Part shown: positions 52,558 through 59,468 of the stretch, piece by piece | Layout of the letters: each line of letters begins with the position of its first letter | How positions within the stretch are numbered: position 1 is the first letter of the stretch | From: Planctomycetia bacterium | GTDB taxonomy: Bacteria > Planctomycetota > GCA-002687715 | NCBI GenBank assembly: GCA_005790545.1 | Contig: SXUL01000086.1 | Coordinates: 1-64,000 of the forward strand | Direction of reading: 5' to 3' | Length of the DNA stretch: 64,000 bases | Position numbers and translations under genes: made by a program | The notes under the pieces: model-generated | What the model was told of the DNA's origin: nothing | Database searches by the model: none | The model's input: the letters and a program-made list of their open reading frames with translations, nothing else

Positions 52558-54384
52558 TCAGCCGCGCCGCCTCGGAGTTCTGACCACCGTGCTCTGAAGC
52601 AGCTCTTGCCCGCCGCTCGTCAGCAGCCGTGCTCGGTAGCGGGTATCCGGGCGGGTGGTGAAGAAGGCCTGGCGCTCGAGGACGCGCGCAGCGCGGCGTT
52701 CGCTGCCGGCGCATTCGAGATCCGTGAGTTCGAGCACGATCTCCGCGTGTTCGGGCAGTGCGAGATCCCACAGCACAGCGAGCGTCTCTGGGTCGCGCGG
52801 CATCAAGCGCAGCGAGTTCGCACCGTAGCCCGCGGGCACGTGCGGGAGGATGGGGAGTTCCACTTCGATGGGATCAGGCGGCAGGATGTCGCGCACCCAG
52901 CGCGCAGCGCTGCCGTGAATGCGCGCATTGCTGGCCTCGCTGTAGAGGGCTGCGTAGGCCTGTGCAGAACGTTTCCAAGTCCAGTCTTCGCTCATGCCGC
53001 GTTGGATGAGTTGGGCGAAGCGTGGCTTGTCAGCGAAGAGCGCGAGTGCGTCCTGGATGCGCGCGAACAGTGCAGCGGCGGTCGGCGCCTCGAAGGCGAA
53101 GCCGGTGGCCGTGCCATCGGAGAGAGTGCGCTCTGTGGTGTCCGTGACGGTGTCTGCAAGCCCTCCAGTGCGCCGGACAATGGGAGGCGTTCCGTAGCGC
53201 ATGCTGATGAGTTGATTGAGCCCGCACGGTTCGCAGCGCGAGGGCATGAGAAAGAGATCGCAGCCGGCTTCGACAAGACTCGCAAACGCGGGGTCGAAAG
53301 CGAGGCGCGCCGCAGCACGACCGGAATGGCGTGCCTCGAGAGCGCGGAATCCTGCTTCGAGCCGGGGCTCGCCACTGCCGAGCACGACCAAGCGCACGTC
53401 GGCCCGTTGCTGCAGCACGGTATCCATGGCTTCGAGGGCCAGATCGAGTCCCTTCTGGGCTGCGAGTCTGGAGACAATGCCGAAGATGGGGCCGTCGGTG
53501 GGAGCAAGGCGCGCGCGCGCGAGCAGCGCATTCCTGCACGCGGTCTTGCCATCCATCCGGTCGACATCGTAGTGATGGGAAAGATGTGGATCGGTGGCGG
53601 GGTTCCACACGCTGGTGTCGAGACCATTGGCGATGCCGCAGAGGTCCTGTGCGCGGTGCTGAAGCAGGCCTTCGAGCCCGTTGCCGAACTCGGCGCTCAG
53701 GATCTCGCGTGCGTAGGTGCGGCTGACCGTGCTGATCCTGTCGGCGGCGCGCAGCCCTCCGGCGAGGAGATTGCCGTTGCCCGCGTGCAGCAGCACGCCC
53801 TCCCGCAAGAGTGCGTCCGCAATACCCGCGCGGCGGAGATCCGCGACGGGGAACACACCCTGATATGCGAGGTTGTGAATGGTCAGCAGCGTGGCTGCCT
53901 TCGCCAGCGGGAAGTTCTTCTCGACGCCGGTACGCAGCAGCAGGGCGGCGAGAGCCGTCTGCCAATCATTCAGATGCAGGATGTCCGGCGTGAATCCTGC
54001 TGCTGCGGGCACGCGCAAGAGGGCACGTGCGAAGTAGGCAAAACGGAGATGTCCATCGCCATAGCTCCCCGGCTCCACGCCATAGATGGCGTCCTCCGCT
54101 TCGAACACGCCGCCGTTCTCGACCAGCAGGATGGGTGTGCCATCGGGAAGCGTGGATTCCAGCAGGTGAAAGGGCCGGTTGCTTCCGGCAAACGGACAAG
54201 GCACGTGTTCGGCGATGCGGCGCGCGTTCTTGAGCTTCGGGCGCACGCCCGGGTAGAGCGGCATGACAACACGCACGTCCAAGCCGAGCGCGCGCAGGGA
54301 ACCGGGGAGTGCACCCGTCACATCCGCGAGACCGCCAGTCTTCGCGAGGGGATGAACTTCGGATGCGGCGAAGAGGACCAGCAT
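52558..54384 (-). CDS. glgA: Glycogen synthase with C-terminal DUF4912-like domain
   Basis: A 608-residue GT5 glycogen synthase. The ADP-glucose-binding KTGGLADV is at residues 15-22. GT-B segments include HLNDWQTALAALLLRTG, GLDTSVWNPATDP, GIVSRLAAQKGLDL, and PSRCEPCGLNQLISMRYGTPPIVRRTGGL with the acidic catalytic site. Ordinary GlgA ends near residue 480-500. Here about 100 more residues follow, with LRLMPRDPETLAVLWDL and a final STVVRTP, resembling the DUF4912 domain. It may bind glucan or a partner. It is translated with the GH57 branching enzyme 2 bases downstream. It diverges from a small membrane-protein gene across 50 bases. Confidence 0.92.
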   Translation of the reverse strand: MLVLFAASEVHPLAKTGGLADVTGALPGSLRALGLDVRVVMPLYPGVRPKLKNARRIAEHVPCPFAGSNRPFHLLESTLPDGTPILLVENGGVFEAEDAIYGVEPGSYGDGHLRFAYFARALLRVPAAAGFTPDILHLNDWQTALAALLLRTGVEKNFPLAKAATLLTIHNLAYQGVFPVADLRRAGIADALLREGVLLHAGNGNLLAGGLRAADRISTVSRTYAREILSAEFGNGLEGLLQHRAQDLCGIANGLDTSVWNPATDPHLSHHYDVDRMDGKTACRNALLARARLAPTDGPIFGIVSRLAAQKGLDLALEAMDTVLQQRADVRLVVLGSGEPRLEAGFRALEARHSGRAAARLAFDPAFASLVEAGCDLFLMPSRCEPCGLNQLISMRYGTPPIVRRTGGLADTVTDTTERTLSDGTATGFAFEAPTAAALFARIQDALALFADKPRFAQLIQRGMSEDWTWKRSAQAYAALYSEASNARIHGSAARWVRDILPPDPIEVELPILPHVPAGYGANSLRLMPRDPETLAVLWDLALPEHAEIVLELTDLECAGSERRAARVLERQAFFTTRPDTRYRARLLTSGGQELLQSTVVRTPRRRG

Positions 54385-54434
54385 GAGGCAGAGTGTAGCC
54401 GTGCTGCTACGATCGCCACGGACGGAGTCTTGCG

Positions 54435-54632
54435 ATGAGCCTGATCAAATTCCATCGCGTCCTCATTGTGACCTTCATTCTCATGTGCGGCGTTCTTGGC
54501 TGGGTGCTCTGGCAGCGCTGGGACAAGCATGGCGCCACGACGGACCTCGCTGGAGCCGTAGGCTCGGCCGTGGTGGGCATCGGCTGTGGTTTTTATCTGC
54601 GCACCGTGGGCCGGAAGCACCCGAAGATCTGA
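54435..54632 (+). CDS. Small two-helix membrane protein
   Basis: A 65-residue hypothetical protein with two predicted membrane helices (FHRVLIVTFILMCGVLGWVLW and LAGAVGSAVVGIGCGFYL) joined by a short polar loop. The C-terminus is basic. GGAGT lies 6 bases before the ATG. No family recognised. It sits between glgA (divergent) and ppsA, 171 bases upstream of the latter; the gap shows no terminator or strong promoter. Confidence 0.5.
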   Translation: MSLIKFHRVLIVTFILMCGVLGWVLWQRWDKHGATTDLAGAVGSAVVGIGCGFYLRTVGRKHPKI

Positions 54633-54803
54633 CCCGGCAAGGTCGATTTTTCCCGGCAACAGCCGTGTTTCGCTGTGTCAAGCGAATGGAGCGGCATAGA
54701 GCTGGATTGTGAAGCATCTTTCCTTCGATGAGTTTCCTGAGGTAGTCTCGTCAGTACGGCGATTGACTCCGAATCCCGTTCCCCATCCTGCCTGGAGACG
54801 GCC

Positions 54804-57485
54804 GTGGACAAGAGTTCCCAACCCATCATCTGGTTCAAAGACCTGAAGCGCGACGATGCGGCCCTCGTGGGCGGCAAGGGCGCTTCCCTCGGTGAGATGT
54901 TCGGTGCGCTCGTGCCCAAGGGGGTGCGCGTGCCGGATGGCTTCGCGAGCACGGCCAGCGCCTTCCGAGCGTTCGTTTCGGCCACTGTGCCGGAGCGCTT
55001 CTTCGAAAGCGTCGAGGACGACGGCCACGTGCAGGGGCTGCGGATGCGCGTCGCGCGTGCGCGCACGCTCGCGGATGCACTGCACGCCTGCTTCCAGGAT
55101 GCGGTGGTCAAGGATCACCTGGAGATGCACGCTCGTGCCGCGTACGCGCGTGCCCTCGTGGTGGCGACGCCGGTCCCGACGGACATCGAGACAGCGCTCG
55201 CTCACGGCTATGCAGAACTCTGCCGCCAGTACGGACCAGAGGTGGATGTGGCCGTGCGCTCATCCGCAACCTGCGAAGACAGCGCCATCAATTCCTTTGC
55301 CGGCCAGTGCGAGTCGTACCTCAACGTGCACGGCGCGGCGAGCGTCGTGCTGCACTGGAAGCGCTGCGTTGCGAGCCTCTTCACCGAGCGCGCTGTGAGC
55401 TACCAGATCGAGCGCGGCATGGACCCTCTCGCCGCGGCGCTCGCCGTGGTGGTGATGAAGATGGTGCGCTCGGACCTCGCCACCAGCGGTGTGATGTTCA
55501 CGCTCGACCCCGAGAGCGGCCACCGCGGCGTGATTCACATCTCGAGTTCCTACGGACTCGGCGAGCTCGTGGTGCAGGGCAGCGTTTCACCGGACACGTT
55601 TACGGTCTGGAAGGAAGGTCTGCGTCGGCACAAGCTCGCCATCGTGCACAAGACCCTCGGCGCGAAAGACCGGAAGATGGTCTATGCCGTGCAAGGTGGT
55701 GCAAGCACGGAAAGCGTGGACGTGCTTTCCGCCATGCGCCGCGCCTGGTCCCTCAAGACCGAGGAAGTGCTCGACCTCGGACGCATGGCTCTCATCATCG
55801 AAGCGCACTACGGCCAGCCCATGGATATCGAGTGGGCCAAGGATGGTCGCACAGGCGATCTCTTCATCGTCCAGGCACGCCCGGAGACGGTGCACGCGCG
55901 CAACAGCAGCAACAAGCTCGAGCGCTGGAGCATGGATGGGACGCTGATTCGAGAGCTCACTGCAGGCGGCAAGCGCGTGCTGGCTGGCCAGGCGGTGGGC
56001 ACGCGTATCGGTTCAGGGAAGGTGCGTGTCTACGACAGCTACGAAGAGGTGATTCTCCGCAAGCGCGCGCTCAGAAACCGCATCCTGAAGGGGGAGGCGC
56101 TGGAAGACATTCCTGTGGAGGAGCGCGTCTTCGACAAGGGCGACGTCCTGGTCACGAGCATGACCACCCCGGACTGGGAGCCGATGATGAAGGAGGCCAG
56201 CCTCATCGTCACGGAGCGCGGCGGGCGCACCAGCCACGCCGCCATCATCGCCCGCGAATTCGGCATTCCGGCCATCGTGGGTGCCGAGAAAGCGACCAGC
56301 GTTCTGAAGGCTCTGGAGCCCGTCACGGGTTCCTGCGCCGAGGGCGAGATCGGCGTGGTCTATCGCGGCTTGCACCCCGTGCATGTCGAAGAAGTGGATC
56401 TCGGTGAGCCGGTCCAGTTGAAGACCAAGATCAACCTGAACGTGGGCTTTCCGGACAAAGCGCTCAGGGATGCGTTGCTTCCGGCGGACGGCGTCGGTCT
56501 GGCGCGCATCGAGTTCATCCTCACATCGGAAGTGGGCATTCACCCGCTCGCGCTCGCTTATCGCGAGGAACTCTGGCACTTCCACGACACCGGCGAGATC
56601 ATGCCCGAGATCGCGGCCTTCGCGGAGCGCATCAAGGAGGAGCCGCAGGAAGAGCTGCGCGGGCTTCTCGGTGCCATCGACCGGCGCACCGCTGGCTATG
56701 CCGACAAACGCGAGTTTTTTGTGGATCGCCTCAAGATGGGTGTGGGGCTCATTTGTGCCGCATTCCATCCCCGTCCGGTGCTGGTGCGCCTCTCCGATCT
56801 GAAGAGCAACGAGTATCGCGAGTTGCTCGGTGGGCGCATCTTCGAGCCTCAGGAAGAGAATCCCATGATCGCGTGGCGTGGTGCATCGCGCTATGTCGAT
56901 CCGCGCTTCCTGCCGGCCTTCGACATGGAATGCGAAGCCCTGCGCTGCGTGCGGCGCGAACTCGGGCTCGACAATCTGCAGGTGATGGTGCCGTTCTGCC
57001 GCAGCCCCGAGGAGGGGCGTGACGTGCGCCGCCTCATGGACGATCGCGGACTTGCGCCGGAAACAGGTGTGCCCGTCTATCTCATGATCGAGCTTCCGAG
57101 CAACGTCATCGAAGCGGAGGAGTTCATCGCGGCCATGCGCCTTGATGGCGGCAGCATCGGCAGCAACGACCTCGTGCAGACGGTGTACGCCGTCTCGCGT
57201 GACGACCTCGAACGCTATGCCTACGCGGTCGATGCGCGGAGTTCCGCGGTGAAGAAGATGATCCGCGAGGCCGTGCGGGCGTTCCGTGAGGCGGGTCTGC
57301 CCATCGGCATCTGCGGCCAGGCGCCTTCCGATTTCCCCGACGAAGTGCCGCCCTTCCTCGTGGAGTGCGGCATCACCTCCATCAGTGTCACACCCGACAC
57401 CGTGATGGCGGTGCGTCAGGCCGTGACCAAGGCCGAGGCCAAGCTCTCCGAGGGAGTCCAAACCGGCGCCAAGCTGCGACTTTGA
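54804..57485 (+). CDS. ppsA: Phosphoenolpyruvate synthase (pyruvate, water dikinase)
   Basis: An 893-residue enzyme converting pyruvate, ATP and water to PEP, AMP and phosphate, the entry step of gluconeogenesis. The N-terminal ATP-grasp domain has FKDLKRDDAALVGGKGASLGEM, RSSATCEDSAINSFAGQ, and TLDPESGHRG. The swivelling domain carries phospho-His478 in GRTSHAAIIAREFGIPAIVG. The PEP-binding barrel has GVGLARIEFIL, VMVPFCRSPEE, GSNDLVQ and ICGQAPSD. GTG 54804 is the start, with GGAGA seven bases upstream. It is somewhat longer than typical enterobacterial PpsA (about 790). PPDK, the close relative, is excluded by the VGGKGASLGEM and ICGQAPSD wording. Adjacent glycogen genes suit a carbon-storage theme. 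Confidence 0.92.
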   Translation: MDKSSQPIIWFKDLKRDDAALVGGKGASLGEMFGALVPKGVRVPDGFASTASAFRAFVSATVPERFFESVEDDGHVQGLRMRVARARTLADALHACFQDAVVKDHLEMHARAAYARALVVATPVPTDIETALAHGYAELCRQYGPEVDVAVRSSATCEDSAINSFAGQCESYLNVHGAASVVLHWKRCVASLFTERAVSYQIERGMDPLAAALAVVVMKMVRSDLATSGVMFTLDPESGHRGVIHISSSYGLGELVVQGSVSPDTFTVWKEGLRRHKLAIVHKTLGAKDRKMVYAVQGGASTESVDVLSAMRRAWSLKTEEVLDLGRMALIIEAHYGQPMDIEWAKDGRTGDLFIVQARPETVHARNSSNKLERWSMDGTLIRELTAGGKRVLAGQAVGTRIGSGKVRVYDSYEEVILRKRALRNRILKGEALEDIPVEERVFDKGDVLVTSMTTPDWEPMMKEASLIVTERGGRTSHAAIIAREFGIPAIVGAEKATSVLKALEPVTGSCAEGEIGVVYRGLHPVHVEEVDLGEPVQLKTKINLNVGFPDKALRDALLPADGVGLARIEFILTSEVGIHPLALAYREELWHFHDTGEIMPEIAAFAERIKEEPQEELRGLLGAIDRRTAGYADKREFFVDRLKMGVGLICAAFHPRPVLVRLSDLKSNEYRELLGGRIFEPQEENPMIAWRGASRYVDPRFLPAFDMECEALRCVRRELGLDNLQVMVPFCRSPEEGRDVRRLMDDRGLAPETGVPVYLMIELPSNVIEAEEFIAAMRLDGGSIGSNDLVQTVYAVSRDDLERYAYAVDARSSAVKKMIREAVRAFREAGLPIGICGQAPSDFPDEVPPFLVECGITSISVTPDTVMAVRQAVTKAEAKLSEGVQTGAKLRL

Positions 57486-57510
57486 GACCGAGTCGCCGAA
57501 CCAGTTGACG

Positions 57511-57540
57511 TTGCAACGCCGGGTCGACGCAGGCTATTCT
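57511..57540 (+). promoter_or_regulatory. Candidate promoter of the CxxCH secreted-protein gene
   Basis: TTGCAA, an 18-base spacer and TATTCT lie in the 77-base gap after ppsA. The -10 ends 22 bases before ATG 57563, with CGGAG between them as ribosome-binding site. Confidence 0.48.
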
Positions 57541-57562
57541 TCAAGTGCCCGGAGCAGCAGCC

Positions 57563-58453
57563 ATGATCCGCATCCAATCCATTGTCCGCACGACAGGGTT
57601 CGTGCTCGCAGCGCTGGCGAGCAGCGTTGCTTTCACGTCAGGTCCTCCGGCCGGTTTCACCGGTGGCGGAGGCGAGTCGAGTTGCGTCGCGTGTCACTCG
57701 GGAGGCACGGTCAACAGTGGGCCTGCGGTCTTCGTGACCGGTGGCGCCGCGAGTGTCGCCTTCACAGGCTCGGCACTGGTCACGGCGGCGTTCACCACCA
57801 CACCGAGCATCAAGCACGGGTTCCAGTTCTGTGTGCGTGATTCCGCCAACGCTCTCGTGTCCGGCTGGTCGGTGAACAACACCACGGTGCAGAAGACCGG
57901 CAGCTTCCATGTGAACCACCTGGCTGCAGGAACCTCGCTGACGGGTTGGAATGCGACCCTTGCTCCCAGCGCACTGCCTGCCGGTCCTCTTTCCGTTTAC
58001 GCCGCAGGGAATCAGACGAACAACAACAATGCTCCGAGCGGGGACCTCATCTACACGACGAGCCACAAGATCTACCAAGCCGGTCTCAGTGCTGCGGCCA
58101 GTTGGCCGCTCGGGTCGCTGCAGACGTTGAGCCTCTCGGCACCGACGCGTCCGAGTGACAGCTATGTGCTCGCGCTTTCAGAGCTCTCGGGCAGCACGAG
58201 CCTTGGCGGCGTGTTCACGGTGCCGGTGAATCTGGCAGGCATGTTCACGCCGCTCGCATGGGACCCGGCCTTCAGTCCCTTCTTCATGAACTTCATCGGG
58301 ACGCTGGATGTGGCTGGCAGCGCCAGCGCGGCCATGTTCATCCCGGCTTTGCCAGTGCTCAGCGGGATGACGATGCACTTCGCCTACGCGACGGTGAATC
58401 CGTCCACACTGGCCGTGACGGAGGTCTCCAACGCTGTGGACCGCACGCTCTGA
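57563..58453 (+). CDS. Secreted protein with CxxCH motif (choice-of-anchor V-like)
   Basis: A 296-residue exported protein. A signal peptide (TTGFVLAALASSVAFTSG) is followed by GGGGESSCVACHSGGTVN, in which CVACH could bind haem c. The Gly-rich ESSCxxCH context is that of the choice-of-anchor V/Reeler-like domain. A beta-sandwich follows (VTAAFTTTPSIKHGFQFCVRD, SHKIYQAGL), then a second beta region with no recognised family. ATG 57563 is preferred over the GTG at 57545 because CGGAG is correctly spaced. Redox function is only possible, not shown. Convergent with the ATP-grasp gene. Confidence 0.6.
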   Translation: MIRIQSIVRTTGFVLAALASSVAFTSGPPAGFTGGGGESSCVACHSGGTVNSGPAVFVTGGAASVAFTGSALVTAAFTTTPSIKHGFQFCVRDSANALVSGWSVNNTTVQKTGSFHVNHLAAGTSLTGWNATLAPSALPAGPLSVYAAGNQTNNNNAPSGDLIYTTSHKIYQAGLSAAASWPLGSLQTLSLSAPTRPSDSYVLALSELSGSTSLGGVFTVPVNLAGMFTPLAWDPAFSPFFMNFIGTLDVAGSASAAMFIPALPVLSGMTMHFAYATVNPSTLAVTEVSNAVDRTL

Positions 58454-58470
58454 GCCTGCTGCTCGCGCGC

Positions 58471-59394
58471 TCAGATGAGCGCGGCGCAGCGGGGCGGGAC
58501 ATCCGCCGGGCCGGGGTTCTTGGCGAGGCGGATGGTCAGGTCGGCCATCTTCGAGACGACCCAGGTGAAGGTCTCTGGCGTCAGGCTGTTGGCATCGAAG
58601 TCCGGTGAGGTATTCATGAAATCGATGGCGTAGGGCACACCATCCCGGATGGCGAATTCCACGGTGTTCATGTCGTAGCCGAGAGCTTCGTTGAGCAGCT
58701 CGCCTTGCCGGAGCATCAGCGCCTCGAGATCCGCGCCATAGTTGAAGTGAGCCTTCGAGTAGCGCTCGTGGTGCGGCATGTCCGGGTTCCACGGCGCGAT
58801 CTTGATGTCCTTCTTGCCGATGCAGACGAGGCGCGCGTACGCATCCCAAGTGATGCCTTCCTGCAGCATCATGAGCGTCTGACCGCTCTTGTTGTAGTTG
58901 TGCAGGAGTTCGTCCATGTTCGAGCACTTGAAGACGGATTTCCAGCCTCCGCCGTGAGTGGGCTTGAGGTAGCAGGGCCAGCCGCTGAAGGAGGCGACTT
59001 CCTCCCAGTTCACCAGCAGCATGTTGGTGAGACTCTCGGGAGAGATGTCCTCCACGTACGCGCGCTGTGGCAGCACCATCGAGCGCGGCACGGCGATGCC
59101 GAGCTTGGCCGCGAGGCAGGTGCCGAAGTACTTGTCATCCGCGAGGCGCCAGAACGGATTGTTGATGATGCGCGCGCCCTCGAGGGCCTGCTGCTTCAAC
59201 CACGTCTGATAGAAGGGCACCTCGTGGCTGATGCGGTCCACGATCACGTCGTACTGCCGCGTGTTGGCTGTGGAACCAAACGCAATGCGTGCTTCTTCTG
59301 CGACGACGCCGGTGTTACGTCGATTGACCTCGGCGATGAAAGCGGCGGGGAAAGTGCGTTCACGGCCGTGCAGGATGGCGATGCGCTGAGTCAT
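58471..59394 (-). CDS. RimK-like ATP-grasp ligase
   Basis: A 307-residue ATP-grasp protein. The ATP-binding face is visible in LADDKYFGTCLAAKLGIAVPRSMVL, YLKPTHGGGWKSVF (lysine and Gly loop) and MMLQEGITWDAYARLVCIG. The metal site is in NTVEFAIRDGVPYAIDFMNTSPDFD (Glu, Asp, Asn). Enzymes of this fold join a carboxylate to an amine or thiol through an acyl-phosphate. The closest wording is to RimK/glutathione-synthase-like ligases. No neighbouring gene reveals the substrate: a CxxCH secreted protein is convergent, and the S9 peptidase gene is divergent across about 75 bases. Confidence 0.78.
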   Translation of the reverse strand: MTQRIAILHGRERTFPAAFIAEVNRRNTGVVAEEARIAFGSTANTRQYDVIVDRISHEVPFYQTWLKQQALEGARIINNPFWRLADDKYFGTCLAAKLGIAVPRSMVLPQRAYVEDISPESLTNMLLVNWEEVASFSGWPCYLKPTHGGGWKSVFKCSNMDELLHNYNKSGQTLMMLQEGITWDAYARLVCIGKKDIKIAPWNPDMPHHERYSKAHFNYGADLEALMLRQGELLNEALGYDMNTVEFAIRDGVPYAIDFMNTSPDFDANSLTPETFTWVVSKMADLTIRLAKNPGPADVPPRCAALI

Positions 59395-59468
59395 GGGGTT
59401 TCCTTCGGCGCGGACCTTAGCACTCCGGCTTATGCTCGCGGGGCCGGCAGGCCCGGCAGGAGTTGATG

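Noticed and set aside
52384-54438. 684-residue plus-strand ORF
   Set aside because: Shadow of glgA and the start of the GH57 gene.
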